The notes under the pieces are model-generated. The model worked only from the letters and a program-made list of their open reading frames with translations. It made no database searches and was not told the DNA's origin. This document shows, piece after piece, positions 57,242-64,000 of a stretch of DNA of 64,000 nt (its first letter is position 1; the number at the start of each line of letters is the position of its first letter). Origin of the DNA: Prolixibacteraceae bacterium. GTDB lineage: Bacteria > Bacteroidota > Bacteroidia > Bacteroidales > Prolixibacteraceae. A program made the translations under genes and the position numbers. The DNA is taken from positions 1 to 64,000 of the forward strand of contig JAOARB010000004.1 of the NCBI GenBank assembly GCA_025210775.1, given 5' to 3'.

Positions 57242-58284
57242 ATAACATGGATTTGGATAATAAGAATTCAGTATTGTCGTTTGAATCTCTTTCTGTTGGA
57301 TACCGTAATGGCAAAAAGATAAAGACGGTTGCAGATCAATTATGTGGTAAACTGTGTCGAGGTAAGTTGACCTCTTTGATTGGAAGTAATGGAACAGGGA
57401 AAAGTACTTTATTAAGAACGCTTGCAGGTTTTCAACCAGCCTTAGATGGAAAAGTTTCGCTTGGAGGTAAAGAACTTAAGTCGATTCCTTCAAATGAGTT
57501 GGCTCGATTGGTTTCTGTGGTGCTAACCGATAGAGTAATGGTGCCCAATGCAACCGTTTTTGAGATTGCCGCATTGGGGCGTAGCCCTTACCATGGGAGA
57601 TGGAATAGATTTGGAGATGAAGACCATAAGATTATTAATGAAGCATTAGAACAGTGTGGTATCGCTTATAAAAGAGATGAACTGCTTTCTTCTTTAAGTG
57701 ATGGGGAACGACAAAAAGTATTTATTGCCAAAGCATTGATACAAAAGACGGATATCATTATTTTAGATGAGCCTGCTGCTTTCTTAGATTTTTCTGCGAG
57801 AATAGAGATCATGAAACTCTTGAGAGATATCGCTTCTTCTCGTAATATTGCCATCCTTCTCTCTTCTCATGATTTGGATCTTGCACTTCAACTATCGGAT
57901 AATATTTGGCTATTCTATCCTAATGGGCCTATATTAGATGGTACTCCAGAAGATCTACTGTGGGAGAGAAAATTCGATGAGATATTTCATTCTGATCATC
58001 TAAAATATGATCCTTTACGAGGAAAGTATGAGGTCTTCTATCGTACGAAGAAGAAAATAAATGTTGCTGTTCCTAAAGATATGTTCGCCCTTCTTGTAAG
58101 TGCATTTAAAAGGGAGGGAGTGGAAATATCTTCTGTGGATAGAATTGAAAAAAATGGAATCTCTTGGAATCAAAATTGTTTTAACATTGTTGATAATAAT
58201 AATGTTGCAATGACCTGTTATACCATTTCCGAATTGGTACAGTTTTGTTGTAAAGAGAGTAAGATAAATATAAATACTTTGTGA
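57220..58284 (+). CDS. btuD: BtuD-like ABC ATPase with a C-terminal extension
   Basis: A 354-residue ATPase. Walker A is GSNGTGKST (near residue 56), the signature is LSDGERQKVFIAKAL, Walker B is IIILDEPAAFLD, and the H-loop is LLSSHDLD. The nucleotide-binding domain ends near residue 250. About 100 further residues (INVAVPKDMFALLVSAF onward) form a small extra domain that standard BtuD lacks. The start overlaps btuC by 22 nt. ATG 57247 is possible. It probably powers the BtuC channel. Confidence 0.88.
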   Translation: MEKKKNVNNMDLDNKNSVLSFESLSVGYRNGKKIKTVADQLCGKLCRGKLTSLIGSNGTGKSTLLRTLAGFQPALDGKVSLGGKELKSIPSNELARLVSVVLTDRVMVPNATVFEIAALGRSPYHGRWNRFGDEDHKIINEALEQCGIAYKRDELLSSLSDGERQKVFIAKALIQKTDIIILDEPAAFLDFSARIEIMKLLRDIASSRNIAILLSSHDLDLALQLSDNIWLFYPNGPILDGTPEDLLWERKFDEIFHSDHLKYDPLRGKYEVFYRTKKKINVAVPKDMFALLVSAFKREGVEISSVDRIEKNGISWNQNCFNIVDNNNVAMTCYTISELVQFCCKESKININTL

Positions 58285-59117
58285 TGATCGAATTTTGTAA
58301 TGTGACAAAAGAGTATGGCTCATTTTTAGCCGTTGATCATTTTAACCTGGAAATACCTAAAGGCCAGTTTCTTGGACTTATTGGTCCTAATGGTGCTGGA
58401 AAAACAACCCTTATTCAGATGTTTACAGGTTTGTTGAGACCAACATCAGGAGAAATTACTATTAATGGAGTTCCTGTGGCTCGTGAAAATGTTGAATTGA
58501 AACGATTGATTGGCGTGGTTCCACAACATATGAACCTAGACAAGGAACTTTCTGTGGAGCAAAATATGATTTTTGCTGCTAAGCTTTTTGGTGTCAATGG
58601 AAAGCGTAGAGAGGAAAGAATCAATTACCTTTTGGATATGATGGGGTTGGAAGAATTTCGATCTCGTATTGCTCGAAGATTGTCTGGAGGTATGGCTAGA
58701 AAATTGATGATTGCTAGAGCCCTTATTCATGATCCACAAATATTGGTTCTTGATGAGCCTACTACAGGAGTCGATTTGATATCAAGAAGAAAAATATGGG
58801 AAATATTAGAGGTGATGAGAAAGCATGGTAAGACCATTCTTTTAACTTCTCATTATATTGAAGAGGTGGAGGCTTTTTCAGATAAAATAGCGCTGATTAA
58901 AAACGGAAAACCGGTTGCCGAAGGAAGTAGTACAGAGTTAAAGGAATCTATCGGAACGACTACAGTTGCTTTTGCTAAAGGAGATACTTCCATGGACTAC
59001 AAGTTCTTTAAATCACGTGAAGAGGCAGAGAATTTTGCCAAGACTTTGGATGTGGATCACTCTTTGAGAGGATTGTCTTTAGAAGATGTCTTCTATTATT
59101 ACAGTAAAGAAAATTAA
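58284..59117 (+). CDS. ABC-2 type transporter ATPase (CcmA/NodI-like)
   Basis: A 277-residue ATPase with Walker [10 protein letters not shown], signature LSGGMARKLMIARAL, Walker B ILVLDEPTTGVD and the H-loop LLTSHYIEE. These features place it with exporter-type (ABC-2) ATPases and not with vitamin importers. Its ATG overlaps the btuD stop codon (TGATG), so it is translated from the same mRNA. A permease follows 6 nt later. Its role in a corrinoid operon is not obvious. Confidence 0.88.
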   Translation: MIEFCNVTKEYGSFLAVDHFNLEIPKGQFLGLIGPNGAGKTTLIQMFTGLLRPTSGEITINGVPVARENVELKRLIGVVPQHMNLDKELSVEQNMIFAAKLFGVNGKRREERINYLLDMMGLEEFRSRIARRLSGGMARKLMIARALIHDPQILVLDEPTTGVDLISRRKIWEILEVMRKHGKTILLTSHYIEEVEAFSDKIALIKNGKPVAEGSSTELKESIGTTTVAFAKGDTSMDYKFFKSREEAENFAKTLDVDHSLRGLSLEDVFYYYSKEN

Positions 59118-59123
59118 ATAGTT

Positions 59124-59861
59124 ATGGAGATTAGAACTATTTTGTGGAGAGAGTTTATTTTCTTTAAAAATAATCTCTTTAGAATTACCTCTTCTGCCAT
59201 TATGAGTCCATTTTTGTATTTTATCGCCTTTGGATGGGGGCTAGGTAAAGGGGTTGTGGTGGATGGCCATCCTTACAATCAATATATTGTTCCTGGAATT
59301 ATTGCGCTCTCTTCTATGAGTACGAGCTTTAGTGCTGTCTCTATTAGAATATTGGTCTCAAAATTACATGAACGTAGCTTTGAATTCTATATGACCGCAC
59401 CTGCAAAATTGTACCTTTTGACTCTTGGAAATATCATTGCTGGTGCATTACGAGGATTATATGCCTCCTTGTTGATACTGTTGATAACTTTCTTGTTCGG
59501 CATTTCTGTCAAGCTTTCTTTTGGATTGTTGTTGGTCACTTTTCTTAATTGTTTGTTGTTTGCCTCTTTCGGTTATATTGCAGCGATGGTGGTTACCACT
59601 CATTATGACATGAACCGCTTTACTACCTTTGTGATTACCCCAATGACCTTCTTGTGTGGTACTTTTTTCTCTTTAGAAAATATGCCTGATTTTATGGCAA
59701 TATTGATTCGTATTCTTCCTTTAACTCATGCTTCCATTGCCATTCGATCTCTAATGCTCGACGGAGTTGTAATGCCCTTTTCTATAGTGATATTAGGTGC
59801 CTATTTTATTGGTTTGTTAATGATAGGAGTCTGGGTAAGTCATAGAGAGTTAGGTAGTTGA
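59124..59861 (+). CDS. ABC-2 type permease (NodJ-like)
   Basis: A 245-residue membrane protein with six predicted helices and the ABC-2 landmarks YIVPGIIALSSMSTSFSA (near residue 52) and TFLCGTFFSLENMP (near 177), followed by PLTHASIAIRSLML. It forms an exporter-like pair with the preceding ATPase. As the last gene of the riboswitch-controlled operon, it should respond to cobalamin like the rest. Confidence 0.88.
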   Translation: MEIRTILWREFIFFKNNLFRITSSAIMSPFLYFIAFGWGLGKGVVVDGHPYNQYIVPGIIALSSMSTSFSAVSIRILVSKLHERSFEFYMTAPAKLYLLTLGNIIAGALRGLYASLLILLITFLFGISVKLSFGLLLVTFLNCLLFASFGYIAAMVVTTHYDMNRFTTFVITPMTFLCGTFFSLENMPDFMAILIRILPLTHASIAIRSLMLDGVVMPFSIVILGAYFIGLLMIGVWVSHRELGS

Positions 59862-59926
59862 TTTCGCTTTTGTTTGATGTGGAGGATGGTTTCACTTATA
59901 AGAAGATTAAAGGAACTTTTAAAAGA

Positions 59927-59960
59927 AAAACATCTCATAAAGATTATTATGAGATGTTTT
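59927..59960 (+). terminator. terminator of the cobalamin operon
   Basis: A perfect 14-bp inverted repeat (AAAACATCTCATAA and complement) with a 6-nt loop. Confidence 0.9.
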
Positions 59961-59999
59961 AAAGTGATCTAGATTCTTGATCTTTTAGTTAATATGACC

Positions 60000-62867
60000 T
60001 TATTTTACAATAATTTTTTTATCTACCCCTGTCTCCATCTCTTTTATTATATATACTCCTTGTGGTAAATTTACATCTACTGTAGTTTTATTGCTCGTTG
60101 TTGAATATCTTTCAATTACCCTACCTGCTAAGTCAAGTAAAATGTACTTATGTGACTTACTGTCGTTTGTTGAAATTGTCATTTGTGAAACAATAGGATT
60201 TGGATAAATCTCGTAATCATTACTTTCATTTATTGATTCAACTGCAGTTGAGATACTTCTAGGAATCATTAGATTGTTCGTAAAATCAGAAATGATGGAG
60301 AATTCATTCGCTTGAAATGCTACAGATAATGAGTGATTCTCATTATTATCTTGACGAAATATTATACCATTGTTATGGTCATATATAGTAGGTGATTCAG
60401 TCTCGAAAGGAGCAAACTTATAAAGATATTCAGTGTCTTGATTTGTATTTTCAAGTTTCACTTGGTTCTCATTAATGTAATAAGGGAATACTGATGGGGC
60501 AGCTCTTTTACTCATACAAGTAAAGGATCCATTAGGGGAATCTAAACTGAATTCATGTTTATGAATATTGGTTACTTTCCCATCTTCTTTCCATACATCT
60601 GTTTGGTATGCCCAGAAAAGATCTTCGATTTCTCTATTATTATCTTCTAATTCAATGGTACATATTGTTTGCTTCTCTTTTAGTGATTCTGAAGAGGATA
60701 TATCCAATACAAAAGGTAATGACTTGGGTGCAATTATATTTGCCTCCTCTGTTGTTCTGTAAGCGTAAGATATCCAATGCTCTTTCGAAAATGAGATATT
60801 TGTAGGATTACACAATATCTTGACATAAGAATCTTCAATCTTTATAGGCAATGCTCTTTGTTGATAATCGCTTTTTTTGTGTTGTATAATCTTAGATCCT
60901 TTTTTTAACTCAACATATTGGTCACCATGTAGATTTACAAGCGCATTGTTAGTTAACTTTAAAGTCACTCCATCTTCTAGCACAAGATTGTTTTTATTCA
61001 ATTGGATATTCTGGAGTGTAATGTCTTTATAGATAGACAAAGGGAGTCTTGATTCTTGTGTTAATGAATAAGCAGATAGTGTGACATTACAATGCTGTCT
61101 GTATTTACCGTTAAAAGTAATGGTCGAACTAGAATAGTCTCCTTCCCCATTTATTAATCCAGAAAGATATGTGTCTACATATTTTAGCTCCATCTTTGAG
61201 TTAGCCGCAATAAAAATATCTTTAACGTTTAAATTATTTGTATGATATCTTGTAGGTTTTCTATCCTTGTCTTTTACAACACCATTGACAAGGTTTATTG
61301 ATTCTTGAACCGTAAGTGTACTGTAACAATCAAGATCTACGATTAGTGTATCATTGCCAATATCAATATTTATTTTTTTAAGAATAGCTTTTTCTTCCGA
61401 TCCCCTATTGTGATAGTCTATACTACTTAATTGGAATGTGTGTACTTTATTACTTTGTATAAAATTAATCTGAGATTTAAAACAATGGTTCCAATCAGAA
61501 ACATCAATGTCGAACTCTTCTTTGATGTTGATATTACATTTTTCAGATGTTGAACTTCGTGATGTCGGACGTATTTCAAATAGATTGAAGTTAAGTTTAC
61601 CTCCATTTAAGTTGGTGTGACCTTTAGTATACCAAACAGAACAGTGATGATTCGAAAAGAAATCTCCATTAATTGTTCCATTATTAAATTCAAATATGGA
61701 GTTCTCCCCAGAAATGATTAATCCATGTTTGATATTAATTTCTCCATTATCTACTTGCAATCTTCCCTTGATGAGAACACCGCCATCTATATCAACCTTG
61801 GAACCTGAGATGATTCTTAATTTTCCACCCTCCTTTACGTATATTTGTCTGGCGTAAATATTGTTCTTCACTTTAGGATAGTATGGAGCTCCTTCGATAA
61901 TTGAAACGTTTGTTTCCCTATTAGGAACTATCTGATCATGCCAATTCATTGGGTTGTTCCAATCATCAGATATCGATCCTGTCCATCGACCTTTTACTAT
62001 AACATCCTTAGAAACATGCAGGACATAGTCTTCAATATGAATAGGTGTATGGTATATTGAGTAACAAGCAATACGAAGTCTGTTTCTGTCTCCTATGGAT
62101 GATGTCGGAAGATTTAAATAAGTTTTGATATTGGAACGACCATTTTTAATCTTCGTATTGGTATATATACATTCTGTTTCTTGATCTATAAATCCATCAT
62201 AATTTAAGTCAATAAATACTCTGACTGTTGGATGATAAATATCTTGTGGAATGTTTAATCCAACATTTAGTGTATAACTAGTAGTAGGATTTACATCGAT
62301 AGATAATTGAGAAAAATTATTATACCCATTAGAAGGACGTATGCCGTTGTTCGTTATATTGGCACATTCAACACTTTCAATACAGCTAATAGGATTATTA
62401 ACAGATACTTTATTGTATACACCCTCTTCTTTTGTCTTTAAAGTAACAATTTTTGAGCCTCCTTTTTCATAAACAATATTCTCATTATTGCCTGCATATC
62501 TATACACCTTGAATCGGTATAACTGATCCGATTGTAGTTTTTTTACCGAAAATTCATTATACCAAGCATAATCCTCAGAAGTGATATATTGGCAATTTTC
62601 ATTATATATTATACCATTAGTAGGAACTTGGATTGGTTGATTGTTTTCTGCCCAAACAAGAAAGTAGCTATATACTTTTTCTGATTCTTCAGGGTTTATA
62701 CATTCAAAATCAATTTGATTGAATGATTTTCTTTTTTTTCTAAGTTTCAGCTTTTTAAGTTTGGGGATTTCTATGTTTTTGCCATTAGTAGGGGGCGATG
62801 CATAACAATCAACTGCAATGAAGCTTGAAATTAAAAAAAGAATTAAAATGATTTTAGCTTTACTCAT
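60000..62867 (-). CDS. large secreted protein with GEVED and T9SS sorting domains
   Basis: A 955-residue protein with a signal peptide (cleavage near VDCYA, residue 23). A GEVED-type beta domain sits around residues 205-285 (FIDLNYDGFID and RLRIACYSI). A long region of beta strands (about 300-680: GGKLRIISGS, GRLQVDNGEI and GLIISGENSI) resembles parallel beta-helix or adhesin repeats. The C-terminal type A sorting domain has IYPNPIVSQMTIS, LLDLAGRVIERY and LPQGVYIIKEME. It should be exported by the type IX system and attached to the surface or released. Function is probably adhesion or matrix, with no catalytic motif seen. It lies between two riboswitch-led loci but on the opposite strand. 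Confidence 0.85.
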   Translation of the reverse strand: MSKAKIILILFLISSFIAVDCYASPPTNGKNIEIPKLKKLKLRKKRKSFNQIDFECINPEESEKVYSYFLVWAENNQPIQVPTNGIIYNENCQYITSEDYAWYNEFSVKKLQSDQLYRFKVYRYAGNNENIVYEKGGSKIVTLKTKEEGVYNKVSVNNPISCIESVECANITNNGIRPSNGYNNFSQLSIDVNPTTSYTLNVGLNIPQDIYHPTVRVFIDLNYDGFIDQETECIYTNTKIKNGRSNIKTYLNLPTSSIGDRNRLRIACYSIYHTPIHIEDYVLHVSKDVIVKGRWTGSISDDWNNPMNWHDQIVPNRETNVSIIEGAPYYPKVKNNIYARQIYVKEGGKLRIISGSKVDIDGGVLIKGRLQVDNGEINIKHGLIISGENSIFEFNNGTINGDFFSNHHCSVWYTKGHTNLNGGKLNFNLFEIRPTSRSSTSEKCNINIKEEFDIDVSDWNHCFKSQINFIQSNKVHTFQLSSIDYHNRGSEEKAILKKINIDIGNDTLIVDLDCYSTLTVQESINLVNGVVKDKDRKPTRYHTNNLNVKDIFIAANSKMELKYVDTYLSGLINGEGDYSSSTITFNGKYRQHCNVTLSAYSLTQESRLPLSIYKDITLQNIQLNKNNLVLEDGVTLKLTNNALVNLHGDQYVELKKGSKIIQHKKSDYQQRALPIKIEDSYVKILCNPTNISFSKEHWISYAYRTTEEANIIAPKSLPFVLDISSSESLKEKQTICTIELEDNNREIEDLFWAYQTDVWKEDGKVTNIHKHEFSLDSPNGSFTCMSKRAAPSVFPYYINENQVKLENTNQDTEYLYKFAPFETESPTIYDHNNGIIFRQDNNENHSLSVAFQANEFSIISDFTNNLMIPRSISTAVESINESNDYEIYPNPIVSQMTISTNDSKSHKYILLDLAGRVIERYSTTSNKTTVDVNLPQGVYIIKEMETGVDKKIIVK

Positions 62868-63593
62868 AATAATTAACCGTTTAAATAATTGTACAGTAAT
62901 AAATGATTCTACTAAAATGCCATAATTATTAATAAGTCATTGTGTTGTTATGTAAAGTTATGTAATGGGTCTAACGAGGAACTATATTTTACAGGAAAGA
63001 TTTGGAATTTGACTCAAAATTAGACTGTTGCGTCTTTGAGATAATGTTTCTTGTTATGGTTTAATGTGTGATATAATGGCTTTATTGGGACAGGAAATAG
63101 TTTAATGATAATTTGTTATTATTAAAATTGACTATATAAAAAATCATGTTTTTTCATATGGATGGTGTATCAGAGTGAAAGTCTAATTGTCATGTCTATT
63201 CTCATAGAACTCTTTTTTACTTTATTTCTTACTCAATATCCTTTTTACTCTTTTATTTCATAGTCATTTTTCAATGAAGAGTAGAAAGATTTTAATATCT
63301 CTCTATTGATTCTTTTTGATAGACAAACATGTAATTCTATTACCACATATTCTGTTTTAAAGAAATGTATTCTTCTAATAAGTTAGCTGTGTTTGAGACT
63401 TTGATCAAGTCATAGAAAATCAAGTGTTTGATTCCCTTCTATATTAACTTTAGTTTTTGCTCTGGATTGATTCTGATTTAGGTTAATAGGTTCGTTTTAT
63501 CTAGGTGAGTTTGAAGTGAATATTTTGTTGAAACTTCTTGATAATAAGGATATTTTTGTCTTAAATTAAAATTTAATATAATTGATAAACTTC
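62868..63593. other. gene-free AT-rich region
   Basis: I see no gene, RNA or repeat that I would support in these 726 bases. They are AT-rich and contain many stops in all frames. Confidence 0.5.
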
Positions 63594-63625
63594 TTGTTTA
63601 TTAATATAAAATTACTCTATATTTG
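63594..63625 (+). promoter_or_regulatory. promoter of the second cobalamin-controlled gene
   Basis: TTG at 63594 and TATATTTG at 63618-63625, about 21 nt apart, lie directly upstream of the riboswitch. The -7 box and its right flank (TTTGTGCT) equal those before tatC. Confidence 0.5.
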
Positions 63626-63633
63626 TGCTGTAT

Positions 63634-63812
63634 TTGGTAGTTGTAGGAAGTCTTTCTACAACGAAAGGGAACTCGGTGTGAATCCGAGGCTGTACCCGCA
63701 GCTGTAATACTCAAAAGTTTTATCATCACTACAGCCACTGTGAATATTTCATGGGAAGGCATGATAAAATGAGTTAAGCCAGAAGACCTGCCAGGTAGTT
63801 AATACATAGCAT
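63634..63812 (+). promoter_or_regulatory. second cobalamin riboswitch
   Basis: An initial GTTGTAG/CTACAAC hairpin is followed by AAAGGGAACTCGGTGTGAAT with TCCGAG. Then come GCTGTACCCGCAGCTGTAA and, at the end, AAGCCAGAAGACCTGCC, the B12 box. These are textbook core elements. A peripheral arm (about 63715-63770) lies between the core and the box. The controlled gene begins at 63948. Confidence 0.95.
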
Positions 63813-63854
63813 TTACTTTCGGGATTAGAAGTTAAATAATGCATTTGGTTTAGT

Positions 63855-63877
63855 TATTTTGTCTTTGAGACAAAATA
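63855..63877 (+). promoter_or_regulatory. hairpin in the riboswitch expression platform
   Basis: TATTTTGTC / GACAAAATA forms a 9-bp stem with a 5-nt loop, between the B12 box and the start codon. There is no T-run after it, so I do not call it a terminator. It could take part in switching. Confidence 0.5.
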
Positions 63878-63947
63878 CATCGTGTTATAGCTTTTACTTG
63901 TGGGTACATGCGTTGTGACGTTTATGATTTAAACTATTATAACAACC

Positions 63948-64000
63948 ATGTCAAGAACGATCTGTTTTTTGTTGTTCCTTATATTGGGGACAGGGGCTTT
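63948..64000 (+). CDS. start of a cobalamin-regulated exported protein (cut by the window edge)
   Basis: The ATG at 63948 opens MSRTICFLLFLILGTGA, the beginning of a signal peptide, and the frame is open to the last base. It lies 135 nt after the B12 box. In Bacteroidetes the usual gene here is a BtuB-type TonB-dependent receptor, and its short signal peptide would fit, but the product cannot be identified from 17 residues. Confidence 0.6.
   Translation, partial: MSRTICFLLFLILGTGA

Overview
The window reads as chromosome of a low-GC member of the Bacteroidota. The evidence is a SusC/SusD pair, a type IX secretion sorting domain with a GEVED-type domain, a GlsA/GlsB-like acyl-amino-acid lipid pair, an NtrY-like kinase, lipoproteins with relaxed lipoboxes, and repeated use of the Bacteroidetes -7 promoter box TAnnTTTG instead of the sigma-70 boxes. 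The gene mix would fit Bacteroidales/Marinilabiliales, but sequence reading alone does not fix genus. No rRNA, IS element, prophage or CRISPR array was seen. There is one tRNA (Leu, anticodon UAG).

Layout. 0-2 kb: two tandem paralogues of an unrecognised two-TM membrane protein, the first cut by the window edge. 2.5-4.4 kb: a two-gene amino-acid-lipid module (glsA-like, glsB-like). 4.5-11.1 kb: a PurF-like amidotransferase, a SPOR protein, miaB and recQ. 11.1-12.1 kb: a gene-free stretch with an 11-nt repeat/inverted-repeat structure. 12.1-19.8 kb: housekeeping genes (tatC, lptB, tRNA-Leu, tig, clpP, clpX, a HIT protein, greA) and a Rieske-like lipoprotein with an altered ligand. 19.8-27.8 kb: an acyl-CoA synthetase with an XRE-cupin regulator, dprA, a DEAD-box helicase, a CDF transporter, lpxH and a DUF4369/thioredoxin-like lipoprotein without cysteines. 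27.8-31.8 kb: an accessory island of hairpin repeats followed by a KAP-family P-loop NTPase whose N-terminus lies in another frame. 31.9-49.2 kb: mostly core genes (ribF, gdhA, a CvfB-like protein, a flippase, a 1208-residue sensor kinase, rlmH, yihY, ruvC, deoD, tadA, aroA/aroB, a HAD phosphatase, an MgtC-like protein). 49.7-54.3 kb: a susC/susD pair with no linked enzymes. 54.8-59.9 kb: a cobalamin-riboswitch operon (btuF, btuC, btuD-like) that also carries an ABC-2 type ATPase and permease. 60.0-62.9 kb: a large secreted T9SS protein. 63.6 kb to the end: a second cobalamin riboswitch in front of a gene cut by the window edge.

The strongest unexplained signal is a family of arrays of 11-bp units. 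Each unit is CCATGGTT plus a variable triplet, arranged as tandem copies on the left, an identical 25-nt hairpin core, then inverted copies on the right. Two examples lie 26 kb apart, at 28.2 and 54.6 kb. A third locus at 11.7 kb has the same 11-nt tandem-plus-inverted architecture with a different unit sequence. Next to the 28.2-kb element is a separate cluster of about twelve REP-like palindromes, part of it amplified as a 51-bp tandem repeat, leading up to the KAP NTPase.
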